64,000 bases of DNA from Leptospiraceae bacterium (GTDB lineage Bacteria > Spirochaetota > Leptospiria > Leptospirales > Leptonemataceae), in NCBI GenBank assembly GCA_026418015.1, contig JAOACE010000009.1:124001-188000 (forward strand), given 5' to 3'. The notes under the pieces are model-generated. The model was not told the DNA's origin and searched no databases. It worked only from the letters and a program-made list of their open reading frames with translations. Each line of letters opens with the position of its first letter. Position 1 is the stretch's first letter. A program made the translations under genes and the position numbers. Of this stretch, positions 28,735 to 38,149 are shown piece by piece.

Positions 28735-31700
28735 TCAACCTTTTTTTTGTTGAATCAAATTTTTTATATGTTCGACTTTATAATATAAAAATGGTAATAT
28801 CAATAACGTTAATATAGTAGAAGAAATTAATCCTCCTACTACGATGGTTGCCAATGGTCTTTGAACCTCTGAACCTACCCCTGTATTCAACGCCATGGGA
28901 ATAAATCCTAATGCTGCTACAAGTGCTGTCATCAACACTGGTCTTAGTCGAATCAACGTACCTTGAATTACCACTTCTCTTAAATTGTAATGTTGTTTTA
29001 ATTCATTAAAAAAATTGATTAATACAATTCCATTCAATATTGCAATACCCGATAAAGCGATAAAACCAATCGATGCAGAAACACTAAAAGGAATGTCTCG
29101 AATCCATAATAAAAAAATTCCACCAATACTTGCAAGAGGTATTGCAGTTAAGATTAACAAGGTATGAACCAAAGACTTTAAATTTTGGTACAACAATAAT
29201 ACGATGACCAAAATTGTTAGAGGTATTAATATCATAAATCGTTCTTTTGCACGTTGAAGGTTTTTATACTGACCAGCCCAAATATAATAATAATCTTTAT
29301 GATCTTTTAAAATATTCTCTACAATAGGTTGAGCTTTTTTTACAAATCCTTCCACATCTCTGTTTTTTAAATAAATAGAAATTGCTGCATACCGCTTAGT
29401 ATTGATACGAGAAATGGTTGTAATATTTTGTTTAATGTAGGATTTTGCTAACTGACTAAAAGATATTACCCCACCCTCTGGTAAATCTACGGGAATTTGT
29501 TTAACATAATTTATATTATTTCTATAATAATCATCCATAATAAAAATAATAGGAAATTTGATGTTATTTTCGTAATAAAAACCAATGGGCATTCCAGCCA
29601 TACTGATCTCAAAGATTTTATTCAAATCATCTTGTTTTATTCCATAATCTACTAATGCTTTATTGATTGATTCGAATTGTAATACAGGTGTTCGCGTAAG
29701 AGCACTTAACTCGTCTTGTGTTATTTCTTTTATGTCTTGTTCTAAATTTTCTTGGATTTGATTTTTTACAGTTTCTATTAATTCGAACAAGACATCGAGA
29801 TTTGGTCCAAAAATCCTTAAACTGATATCGGCTCGCGAACCTTCTAACATTTCGTTAAATCGCATCTCGATAGGTTGAGTTGGAGATAATTCATCATCTT
29901 TTAGGAGTGGATGTTGCTGAATCTTATCCCTTATAAGAAAAAACAATTCTTGTTTTGTAATAGGTTCGCCTTTGTTATTCTTTCTCCATTTGGATCTATC
30001 TTTTTGTAATATGATAAAAGTATCGGCAAAATTGATTCCCATAGGATCGATTGCAGATTCTGGTATTCCAATACGCGAAAATACATGACTTACTTCTGGA
30101 AATTCTAAAATAATCTTTTCTGCTAACTTTTGTTTTTCTACCATTTCTTCTAAGGAAATCTCTGGATTTCTTACGATTCCTACTACAAGGTCTTGTTCGT
30201 CTAAGTTAGGAACAAATTCCGATGGCATACGAATAAAAAGAAACATTGCAAAAGCAAACAAAAATATCGCCAAACCAACCAAATACCATCCATATCTTAA
30301 AGTAAATTCTATAATAGGTTTATAAAATTTTTTTAATAAGTAATTGATTTTGCTTTCTTTTTCTGTATGTTTAACAGAAATAAATAGATAAGCAAGTACT
30401 GGCATTAAAAACAGAGCGATAAATAAAGAGCCCAATAAAGCAAAGATAAGGGTTTCTGCCATGGGACGAAACATCTTTCCTTCGATGCCTTCTAAAAAAA
30501 GAACTGGAACATATACAATTATAATTATGCTTACTCCCGTGATGATAGCTGGTGTAATTTCTTTAATAGATTGTAGAATGATCGCTTTTTTTTGTTTTTT
30601 TTGTCTATCTTCTTCTAGGTTTCTTATGATATTTTCGATGATAACAACAGAACCATCTACAATTAAACCAAAATCGATGGCACCTAAACTCATCAAATTA
30701 GCAGTAATCTTATTAGAAACCATGCCAAAAAAAGCAATCAACATCGATAGAGGTATCGCTAAACTTACGATGATAGCAGCTCTTAAATTTCCTACTAGCA
30801 AAAATAATATTACGATAACAAGTACTGCGCCCTCGAAAAGATTCTTTTTTACTGTTTGTATGGTAGCATCAACCAAATAGGAACGCGAATAAACTCCTTG
30901 TATTTCTACATTCTCTGGTTTAAAAATTTCTTTGATTTTTGTCTCTGCCTCTTTAGCAACTTCTTTACTGTTTTCTCCTATCCTCATTAAGATTGTTCCC
31001 AAAACAGTTTCTTCGCCATTAAATGTTGCTGCACCAATTCTTGGTTTTTCTTTTGCTTCTATATGAGCCAACTCGCGAAGAGAAATTTCTGGTCCTATTG
31101 CATAAGTTCTTACAGGAAAATTTTTGATTTGATCGAGGTTAAAAAAACGATTATCACTTCTTACAATAATACGTTGATGCCCACTTTCGATAAATCCTCC
31201 ACCAGAGATTTCTCCAATTCCTTCAATGCTATTCAACAAAGTCAAAGGGCCAATACCAAACTGATTCAATTTCTGAGGAATATAACCAATATAGATTGCT
31301 TTACTAAATCCACCATTAGAATCTACCTCTGCTACACCATTCAACGTTTTTAGTTGTGGTCTAATAATCCAATCTTGAACTGTTCTTAACTCTAACAATT
31401 TTTGTCTTTCATTAATACTATCTTTGCTATTAAGAACATACATGTAGACTTCGCTCAATCCAGTACTGATGGGTCCCAATTGTGGAACAATGCCTTGTGG
31501 TAATTCTTTTTGTACCGATTGTAATCTTTCACTTACCAGTTGTCTTGCTAAATATAGATTCATGTCATCTTCGAACACAACTGTTACAAGCGATAATCCA
31601 TATTTTGTAATAGAGCGAATTTCTTCTATTTTTTGTATGCCCGATAGTTCTATTTCGATGGGATAAGTGACCAAATATTCTGCTTGTTCAGGATCCATTG

Positions 31701-31863
31701 AACCTGTTTTAGTCTGAACCATTACCTGTATGCCTGTAATGTCTGGAACAGCATCGATGGATAAGTGTAGAATACTATAACTACCTATTGCAAAAATAAA
31801 AACGATAGTTAAAATTGCCCAAATAGGTTGATTTAAAAAAAATTTTTGAATTCGATAAATCAT
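28735..31863 (-). CDS. Heavy-metal efflux RND transporter (CusA/CzcA family)
   Basis: 1042 residues, the usual size. Twelve membrane segments and two large periplasmic loops are evident. TM4 holds DFGLIVDGSVVIIEN, whose D-x5-D-x6-E spacing matches the proton-relay residues of CzcA-type pumps. It opens PIWAILTIVFIFAIGSYSILHLSIDAVPDITG, as in metal RND pumps rather than drug pumps. It would export mono- or divalent metal ions using proton flow. The TolC-like gene lies 9 nt upstream, but no periplasmic adaptor gene is near. The metal is not predictable with confidence. Confidence 0.93.
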   Translation of the reverse strand: MIYRIQKFFLNQPIWAILTIVFIFAIGSYSILHLSIDAVPDITGIQVMVQTKTGSMDPEQAEYLVTYPIEIELSGIQKIEEIRSITKYGLSLVTVVFEDDMNLYLARQLVSERLQSVQKELPQGIVPQLGPISTGLSEVYMYVLNSKDSINERQKLLELRTVQDWIIRPQLKTLNGVAEVDSNGGFSKAIYIGYIPQKLNQFGIGPLTLLNSIEGIGEISGGGFIESGHQRIIVRSDNRFFNLDQIKNFPVRTYAIGPEISLRELAHIEAKEKPRIGAATFNGEETVLGTILMRIGENSKEVAKEAETKIKEIFKPENVEIQGVYSRSYLVDATIQTVKKNLFEGAVLVIVILFLLVGNLRAAIIVSLAIPLSMLIAFFGMVSNKITANLMSLGAIDFGLIVDGSVVIIENIIRNLEEDRQKKQKKAIILQSIKEITPAIITGVSIIIIVYVPVLFLEGIEGKMFRPMAETLIFALLGSLFIALFLMPVLAYLFISVKHTEKESKINYLLKKFYKPIIEFTLRYGWYLVGLAIFLFAFAMFLFIRMPSEFVPNLDEQDLVVGIVRNPEISLEEMVEKQKLAEKIILEFPEVSHVFSRIGIPESAIDPMGINFADTFIILQKDRSKWRKNNKGEPITKQELFFLIRDKIQQHPLLKDDELSPTQPIEMRFNEMLEGSRADISLRIFGPNLDVLFELIETVKNQIQENLEQDIKEITQDELSALTRTPVLQFESINKALVDYGIKQDDLNKIFEISMAGMPIGFYYENNIKFPIIFIMDDYYRNNINYVKQIPVDLPEGGVISFSQLAKSYIKQNITTISRINTKRYAAISIYLKNRDVEGFVKKAQPIVENILKDHKDYYYIWAGQYKNLQRAKERFMILIPLTILVIVLLLYQNLKSLVHTLLILTAIPLASIGGIFLLWIRDIPFSVSASIGFIALSGIAILNGIVLINFFNELKQHYNLREVVIQGTLIRLRPVLMTALVAALGFIPMALNTGVGSEVQRPLATIVVGGLISSTILTLLILPFLYYKVEHIKNLIQQKKG

Positions 31864-31872
31864 AATTACTCC

Positions 31873-33180
31873 TTAATCTAAAAATAATTGCTTACCAGAA
31901 TAGATTTCTAATATACTTAACGATTCCACAACCTTTTGAAAAGAATACATCGTCATTATAAGAAGATTACGATATTTTTCGTGTTCGCCCCAAAATTCAA
32001 AATAAGTAATCCTTCGCTTGATTAAAGAATCTTCTAACATTTCTAAATATGGATCCATTTCTTTTAACAATTTTAGGTTTCTTTTGTATTGCGAATAATG
32101 ATTTAAATAGTCTTCGTGAGCTTTTTTAATTTGATTTTGTATTTCTATCTTTAATTGTTCTGTTTTTAGTTGTTGGATCTCTAACTCTTTTCTTTGGATA
32201 GAAACATCATACTGCTTTTCGGAACCATAAGGGATAGGAACGCGAACCCCAAATGACCATAGATTTTCTTGTTCTGGACTTACACTTTCAAACGTGGGAT
32301 TTTGGTAATTCCCTCTGAATTTTTTAGAATAATTCAAGAATATTTCTGTGGTTTCGTATGGCAATTTTTTATAAAGATCGATGTTTTTTACAAGAATTTT
32401 TGTTTTTAGGTCTTCTATTTTGATGATGGAACTCGATTCCAAGCTCAATAAATTTTTTAAGTCTATGCTTTTAGGAAGAAGTTTTTCTATATCTTCTAAA
32501 CCATCTAGTTCGATCGTAGAAGATTCCCTATCTGCCAACAAGTTGTATAAAACCATTTTTTGATGGTTGATCCTAGAATCTGTTTCGCTCAATTCTGTTT
32601 TTAGGGTATTTATACCCAATTCTAATGCTGGAACAGTATAATATCCTAATTTTTTATCGAAATAGCTTTTTCCTACAATTGTCTTTAAACGATTGAATTT
32701 TATTATATGTTCTTCTAAATGTTCTTTGATTCGGTTCAAAAAGATTAATTCAAAATAAGCGCCGCGAAACTCCATTAGATTTTGCATTTGAATCAATTCT
32801 TGGTTTTCTTTTTCGATTTCTTTTTGGATTAAATAAATTTCTCTGTATGACTTTTGTTGGTTTAAGACATCGATCAATTTGCTTATACCAATCGTATATT
32901 GACGAATCACTTGGTTTGATGCTTCTTCGTTTTTTAAAATATTTAAAGGTGTTTTGATATTTCCTTGGGAATATTGAAGATCGATTCTTAAAGGATCTTG
33001 GAATAAAGATTCTTTCTTTTGGATAAGTTGTTCTACCTTTTCTTGTTCTTTTTTTTGAATTTGTAAAGATAAGTTTCGAGAGAACAAAAGATTTTTATAT
33101 TTTGTGTAATTCAGATCTTTTGGATGGATAGATAAAGGAATCAATAAGATTACAAAAAGCAAATGTGGTTTTATTCTCAT
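31873..33180 (-). CDS. TolC/CusC-type outer-membrane efflux protein
   Basis: 435 residues. A signal peptide (MRIKPHLLFVILLIPLSIHP) is followed by two repeated helical halves with long coiled coils (KKEQEKVEQLIQKKESLFQD, KELEIQQLKTEQLKIEIQNQ) and short beta regions (FGVRVPIPYG), as in outer-membrane efflux channels. It should form the outer-membrane exit duct for the RND pump encoded 9 nt downstream. It lacks an obvious lipobox, unlike CusC. It is the first gene of the operon; 63 bp separate it from the divergent regulator. Confidence 0.87.
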   Translation of the reverse strand: MRIKPHLLFVILLIPLSIHPKDLNYTKYKNLLFSRNLSLQIQKKEQEKVEQLIQKKESLFQDPLRIDLQYSQGNIKTPLNILKNEEASNQVIRQYTIGISKLIDVLNQQKSYREIYLIQKEIEKENQELIQMQNLMEFRGAYFELIFLNRIKEHLEEHIIKFNRLKTIVGKSYFDKKLGYYTVPALELGINTLKTELSETDSRINHQKMVLYNLLADRESSTIELDGLEDIEKLLPKSIDLKNLLSLESSSIIKIEDLKTKILVKNIDLYKKLPYETTEIFLNYSKKFRGNYQNPTFESVSPEQENLWSFGVRVPIPYGSEKQYDVSIQRKELEIQQLKTEQLKIEIQNQIKKAHEDYLNHYSQYKRNLKLLKEMDPYLEMLEDSLIKRRITYFEFWGEHEKYRNLLIMTMYSFQKVVESLSILEIYSGKQLFLD

Positions 33181-33243
33181 AATTTCCTCTTTTTTTGTTG
33201 ATTTAAATTATAAATCGTTTTTTATTGATTGTAAATAGGTCAT

Positions 33244-33777
33244 ATGTCCTTATTCAGAAAAAATCATACTGGTATAATTATAAAAATCTCGAAAGTATTA
33301 TTCTTTTTTTTAATCGTGAGTCTAATTTTAATCAATTTATACGATATTAGTTATCATCTTATACAAGAAGGTTCTTTGAATTTGCACCAAAAAACAGAAG
33401 CTATTATATTATTTTTTATTACGATTTTAGTCATATTGATTAATACTTACTATATTTATGGACTCAATCATTTACATTCCGAATTAGACAAAAAAAACCA
33501 AGAAATCGATGTTTACAAAAAAAAATATAAAGATTCAATTCAAGAAATAAAACAAGGAATTAAAGAACAATTTCGGTACTGGAACCTAACAAAAGAAGAA
33601 GAAAAAGTTGCACAATATTTAATCCTAGGATATAGCTTTAAACAAATTTCTGGTCTTTTAAACAAAAGCGAAAAAACCATCCGTAATCAAAGCTTATCTA
33701 TTTATAAAAAAGCAGGGATGACGGGAAGAAATGATCTTGCAGGATTTTTTTTGTACGATTTTTTTGATGAGGAATAA
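33244..33777 (+). CDS. Membrane-anchored LuxR-type HTH regulator
   Basis: 177 residues. Two membrane helices (about 15-36 and 50-72) are followed by a short coiled coil and a C-terminal LuxR/GerE helix-turn-helix: LTKEEEKVAQYLILGYSFKQISGLLNKSEKTIRNQ. Such proteins bind DNA while anchored in the membrane and may sense envelope conditions. It is divergent from, and 63 bp away from, the efflux operon, so it probably regulates that operon, itself, or both (inference from position). Confidence 0.82.
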   Translation: MSLFRKNHTGIIIKISKVLFFFLIVSLILINLYDISYHLIQEGSLNLHQKTEAIILFFITILVILINTYYIYGLNHLHSELDKKNQEIDVYKKKYKDSIQEIKQGIKEQFRYWNLTKEEEKVAQYLILGYSFKQISGLLNKSEKTIRNQSLSIYKKAGMTGRNDLAGFFLYDFFDEE

Positions 33778-34070
33778 TGATAAAAATCAACCTTTACTAT
33801 TCAAAACTATAACACATACGTGGATAGATTTTTATTATTAAAATTTAGATGCGCGAAAACTATCAAGCCTAATAGAACACAACATTACCAGTAGTACTAA
33901 TATGAACAAATGCTTCGCAAAATCAGCCCATGAAATTATCATCATTATGATGATATTTCGATTGTCGATGATCTTTCCTCGATCTTGCAATATTCATTTC
34001 TTTACGAAAACATTGTTTTATAAAAATAAAATTGACGACAACTTTTACTTGAATTAAATTATTAGAAATT
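33778..34070. other. Non-coding gap with a near-perfect hairpin
   Basis: No convincing gene lies in these 293 bp. An inverted repeat at 33932-33959 (GAAATTATCATCA-TTA-TGATGATATTTC, nearly symmetric, with one unpaired position per arm) could be an operator or an mRNA hairpin. It lies about 155 bp after the LuxR-type gene and 110 bp before the GAF gene. No U-run follows, so it is not a good intrinsic terminator. Confidence 0.5.
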
Positions 34071-35627
34071 ATGTCGGTAGAACCAAAACTATCCCAAAGC
34101 TACGTTAATTTTAAACAAGAATTTTACGAAAACTTTAAAGAACTTTTTAGCTCTTTTAGTTTTTTTATTCTCGATAAAGACTTAAAATTCTTCTATGTAA
34201 ATAAAAAATTTAAGTCCCTCATTAAAGTACCTATATTACATAAACCCCTTCAAAACTTTTTAGGCGAAGAAGAACAAGTTCTAATCGAACTATTAAAATC
34301 TCTTAAAGAAAACGATAAATTGATTAAAGAAATACGGTTTAATATCGATAACCAAATCTTTCTTTTAAAAGTGGCAATTTTTAAAAACAAAAAAAATCAA
34401 ATTTTATGTATTGGTTTAGAAATAAACGAAAACGAATTCATCGATTTAGAATATATCCACAGAAATGAATTGTTCGAAATCATCAAGTTATCGTTAGAAT
34501 GTGGAGACCTTAAATCGTTCTTAGATAAATTACTATTACATCTAACAAAAATTCCTTGGTTATCTTTACAATCCAAAGCAGGGTTTATGATCAATCACGA
34601 CGAAGAATTACGTCTTATCTCTTATTATAATGTTTCTGATAGCTTAGTAAAAATGTGTGCAAGAGTTCCCTTTGGTAGATGTCTCTGTGGAAAAGCAGCA
34701 GAAACAAAACAAATTATCTACAAAGCACATGTAGACCAGGACCACGAAAACATGCCAGAAGGTATAAAGCCCCACGGCCATTACAATGTTCCTATCCTTC
34801 ATGGAGAACAGCTATTAGGGGTTTTATTTTTATATATAGAAGATGGATATCCCAAAAAACAAGAAGAATTAGAATTTTTAAAAAAGCTTTCTCCTATCTT
34901 GGCAATGATCATTTTAAGGTATCAAGCAGATAAAGAATATCAAGAAGCTATTGCAAAACTCATTCGTATGAACGAAATCATGGTAGAGAACTTAAAAAAG
35001 ATCCATCTCTTAGAAGAATTTATCGATACCTATGTACCAGATGTGATAAAAAAAGATTCTCTTAACAAAAAAAACAAAACAGTAAACTTTTATATAGAAA
35101 ATAATTATTATTTATTGATTAACTTTCATGGATTGATTCAATTTAGTAATACCTTTCCCCTACAAAAAGTCTACAAAACCATCGAACAATATTATAATCC
35201 CATCATCGATTGCATTGTAGAACACAAAGGAGATGTAGAACAATATTTAGAAGATAGAATCTTCGCGATATTTTCGGATTCTTCCGAGATTGTAAATTGC
35301 TCCCTTAAAATAAAAGAAATCATCCATCATATTAACGAAAAAAGAAAAGCATTTTATCTTAAACCATTTCACTTTCAGATCGCTATAAATTATGGCACAA
35401 CCTTCTTTGGAATCATTGGTAGCCAAAAACGAAAAAACTGGATGAGATTTGGCGATACCATTCGTTGGCTTACATCAATGCAAAAAAAATGCGAACAAGA
35501 TCAAATCATTGTTTCTGAATTTATATACATGAAAGAAAAAGAAAACCATCAATTTTCTAAACCATTTAAGATTATAAAAGAAAAAAACTCAAGCCAATAT
35601 TTAATTGCCCGTTATCTTTTGTCTTAG
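34071..35627 (+). CDS. GAF-domain protein with degenerate class III nucleotide cyclase domain
   Basis: 518 residues. A PAS-like N-terminal part (about 20-125: FSFFILDKDLKFFYVNKKFKSL) is followed by a GAF domain (about 140-285) with the well-conserved FGRCLCGKAAETKQIIYKAH and GHYNVPI. After a helix comes a class III cyclase fold (about 340-518: KGDVEQYLEDRIFAIF, INYGTTFFGIIGSQKR, MRFGDTIRW). The first metal Asp (FxDIxGFT in active enzymes) is replaced within NFHGLIQFSN, and the usual GDxVNxAAR reads GDTIRWLTSM. It is therefore unlikely to make cAMP and may act as a ligand-binding or protein-interaction module. Confidence 0.8.
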   Translation: MSVEPKLSQSYVNFKQEFYENFKELFSSFSFFILDKDLKFFYVNKKFKSLIKVPILHKPLQNFLGEEEQVLIELLKSLKENDKLIKEIRFNIDNQIFLLKVAIFKNKKNQILCIGLEINENEFIDLEYIHRNELFEIIKLSLECGDLKSFLDKLLLHLTKIPWLSLQSKAGFMINHDEELRLISYYNVSDSLVKMCARVPFGRCLCGKAAETKQIIYKAHVDQDHENMPEGIKPHGHYNVPILHGEQLLGVLFLYIEDGYPKKQEELEFLKKLSPILAMIILRYQADKEYQEAIAKLIRMNEIMVENLKKIHLLEEFIDTYVPDVIKKDSLNKKNKTVNFYIENNYYLLINFHGLIQFSNTFPLQKVYKTIEQYYNPIIDCIVEHKGDVEQYLEDRIFAIFSDSSEIVNCSLKIKEIIHHINEKRKAFYLKPFHFQIAINYGTTFFGIIGSQKRKNWMRFGDTIRWLTSMQKKCEQDQIIVSEFIYMKEKENHQFSKPFKIIKEKNSSQYLIARYLLS

Positions 35628-36355
35628 TTATTCACAATAATATTGATTTTGATGATTTTACTATTCCCATCGCCTGCTTCGATAATTTTATTTAATACTG
35701 GAAAGGATTCTTCTTGTAATTGACCAAAAAACGTATGTAAACCATTTAAATGCGGTGTATCCACCTGATTGATAAAAAACTGCGATCCATTGGTATTAGG
35801 ACCTGCATTTGCCATCCCTACTGAACCTCGTTTCCCCGGTATTGACGGCAAGTTTTCGTTGTAGGTATATCCAATTTCTTGCAATACCTCTTTGACCGAC
35901 ATTTCTCGAATCTTTCCTAATTCGCGTTCTACTGCAAAACGCTTTTGGTTAAACTCCTCTTGACTTTTGATGTTTAACCTGCGAATTACTAACATCATCA
36001 TATATCTTTCGTAATAAGGAGACTGGCCAATCTTAATCTTATCCAATCCTAATGCATTTGCATTGATCTCGTCTTCGAATTGATAACCAGGTCCACCAGC
36101 ACCAGTACCTGTTGGATCTCCTGTTTGTGCCATAAAATTAGCAATCACGCGATGAAAAACTACCCCGTTATAGAATCCTTCCTTAGACAACTTGATAAAA
36201 TTTTCTACGGTTTTAGGTGCAACATTAGGAAATAGTTCAATCACTAAATTTCCTTTATCTGTTTCTATAACGGCAAATGTACCTTTTTTTTCTATTTTAG
36301 TTTGATCCATACATGTAACTACAAAAAATATAATAAAAAATATAAATTTTTTCAT
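35624..36355 (-). CDS. Cyclophilin-type peptidyl-prolyl isomerase, lipoprotein
   Basis: 243 residues. A hydrophobic leader ends FVVTC, a likely lipobox at about residue 15. The cyclophilin core is FPNVAPKTVENFIKLSKEGFYNGVVFHRVIANFMAQTGDPTGTG plus GSVGMANAGPNTNGSQFFI, with the catalytic-site residues FHR, QxGD and SQFFI retained. About 70 residues (roughly 98-168) are inserted between the two core halves, rich in charged helix (KSQEEFNQKRFAVERELG). It would catalyse proline isomerisation in envelope proteins. It is the last gene of the leuS run and its stop overlaps the convergent GAF gene by 4 nt. Confidence 0.9.
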   Translation of the reverse strand: MKKFIFFIIFFVVTCMDQTKIEKKGTFAVIETDKGNLVIELFPNVAPKTVENFIKLSKEGFYNGVVFHRVIANFMAQTGDPTGTGAGGPGYQFEDEINANALGLDKIKIGQSPYYERYMMMLVIRRLNIKSQEEFNQKRFAVERELGKIREMSVKEVLQEIGYTYNENLPSIPGKRGSVGMANAGPNTNGSQFFINQVDTPHLNGLHTFFGQLQEESFPVLNKIIEAGDGNSKIIKINIIVNN

Positions 36356-36361
36356 ATAACT

Positions 36362-36997
36362 TTATAACTGAGAATAACAATAAATTTTTCCTTGTAATAT
36401 ATTTCCATTCTTGTCAATCATATTAAATTCTAAATTCGCTTTTTGAACATATTTGCTATCAGAAGTAAGGGTAAAACCTTTACTGTAATCAATCGTTCCA
36501 CTTACAGCCTGAAAGGTAATCGGATTTACCATACCAACAAAAATAAAAGCCTTTGTGCCTCCACACTTTATTCCATCTGCTGTTTCGCAAGTTCTTGTTC
36601 CAGCAGTATTGCAGGTAATAAAATCAACCGTGTTACAAGTAGAGAGAACTGTTGTTGTTGGAACTAATGTATACTTTTGCCGATTACTGTCGTAGGTATA
36701 TCGTAGTTGCATATAATCACCGAACTTAAAAAGATAATAAGAATCTATATCATAGGTAGTAGTTGATGTAGACTCAGAACTTCCACTACTACCACTACTA
36801 GAAGAAGAGCTACTAGAACTCGTTTTTACATCTCCACAATAAGGAGTAATATCTTTGTTGATTTCTCCTTCGAAATAATAAAAATTCCCCGGAATTCCCG
36901 TTCCTAATAGAGTTAAATCTGCTTTTTCGACTTGCTTTTTACACGATATAATCAACAAAAAAACGAATACAATACCTACAAGGAGTTTAGTTTTCAT
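36362..36997 (-). CDS. Putative lipoprotein with serine-rich tract
   Basis: 211 residues, no recognised family. The signal MKTKLLVGIVFVFLLIISC is a clear lipobox leader (Cys19). A Ser tract of nine, followed by Ser/Gly/Thr residues, lies at about 60-85; the DNA here is a run of imperfect Ser-codon repeats. After it come four further cysteines in 30 residues (CNTVDFITCNTAGTRTC...C), which might form disulfides. The C-terminal part is beta-rich. It sits between another lipoprotein gene (21-nt gap) and the cyclophilin gene (6-nt gap), so it is co-transcribed with leuS. The serine stretch may be a flexible linker. Confidence 0.7.
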   Translation of the reverse strand: MKTKLLVGIVFVFLLIISCKKQVEKADLTLLGTGIPGNFYYFEGEINKDITPYCGDVKTSSSSSSSSSGSSGSSESTSTTTYDIDSYYLFKFGDYMQLRYTYDSNRQKYTLVPTTTVLSTCNTVDFITCNTAGTRTCETADGIKCGGTKAFIFVGMVNPITFQAVSGTIDYSKGFTLTSDSKYVQKANLEFNMIDKNGNILQGKIYCYSQL

Positions 36998-37018
36998 ATT
37001 ATAATTATCGTAATATTA

Positions 37019-38149
37019 TTATCGTATATTATACAATAATTCTTCTTTTAGGACAAACATTTTTTTTTCTAAATTATTAAAGGGTTCTTTTCTTACAAAT
37101 AAACCATCTTCTTTTAAGAGTATTAAAGAACCATCGTATACATAATAATCTTTTGACTTAATAGGTATTTGTATTTCTTTATCGGTTTCTGGGTTTAAAA
37201 AGAATAAGTTATCTTCTTTCCTAATTAAAAATAAGTTTTGCTTTTTTATGTATACATACCTATCGTTAAATTTTACGTTAAAACTTTTCCATAGAGTATC
37301 TGGTAATTGAAATCCCGTCAATGTGTATTGTCCAGCTGCACCCATAAACACAAAATAATAGTGTTCGGGTGCTTTATCTTCTACAAAAAGATCCTCTGTT
37401 GCATAATATACCGTAGGTTTTGCTATGCTTTTTTGTAAAAATCTTAATCCCTTTTCGTCATAATAGTAGAGATCGTAATATCCAGCATTCCCATAAAAGA
37501 TCCAAAAACCTTTATCTGGCAATGGTACAAAATGAATTGTATGAGGATTTTTCTTGAAAATTTTTCTTAATTGTGCAGAAGCTATTTTGAGTATTTTATT
37601 TGTTTTATTGATTAAATATACTTCTTGATTTATTTCTATGTATAGATTACCTAAATCTGTGATAACAACGTTATTACAATTATTGATGTTTTCTTCTAGA
37701 AGAACAAAAGTAAAATCTTCTTGTTTTGCATCTATGTCTAACCGGTAGATTTGATCTCTACAGGTTTTATCATTGGTTTTATAACGAAATATGTAATACA
37801 TACCAGAGAAAGAAGAAAAAATCTCGTGAGGTTTAGATAAACTAGTAGAAACGATTTTATCTTTATAATATAAATAGATCATCTCTTCTTTGCTAAAAAG
37901 AAAAAATTTTTTCGATGGTGTTAAATAATAAATAGTATTCTTACGAATATTGTCCAATTTGATGATTTTTTTTTCTGTTTCTTGCTTTTCTAATGCCTCT
38001 AAGTCTTCGAGAATATCTACAATCTTATTCAAATCTTGTTTCTGAATTGCATCTTTTGCTTTGAGTTCTAATCGCTCAAATTCTTCTTCTATATTTTTAG
38101 AGCATGTAATAAATAAAATTAATAAAAAAAATGTTATATATTTTTTCAT
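37019..38149 (-). CDS. Putative lipoprotein of unknown function
   Basis: 376 residues. The leader [16 protein letters not shown] ends in a lipobox Cys16. A helical, Lys/Glu-rich segment follows (about 20-70). The rest is a series of beta strands with Tyr/Phe-rich repeats ([61 protein letters not shown]), suggestive of a beta-propeller, but no family was recognised. Its ATG overlaps the leuS TGA by 4 nt, so translation is coupled to leuS. Confidence 0.7.
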   Translation of the reverse strand: MKKYITFFLLILFITCSKNIEEEFERLELKAKDAIQKQDLNKIVDILEDLEALEKQETEKKIIKLDNIRKNTIYYLTPSKKFFLFSKEEMIYLYYKDKIVSTSLSKPHEIFSSFSGMYYIFRYKTNDKTCRDQIYRLDIDAKQEDFTFVLLEENINNCNNVVITDLGNLYIEINQEVYLINKTNKILKIASAQLRKIFKKNPHTIHFVPLPDKGFWIFYGNAGYYDLYYYDEKGLRFLQKSIAKPTVYYATEDLFVEDKAPEHYYFVFMGAAGQYTLTGFQLPDTLWKSFNVKFNDRYVYIKKQNLFLIRKEDNLFFLNPETDKEIQIPIKSKDYYVYDGSLILLKEDGLFVRKEPFNNLEKKMFVLKEELLYNIR

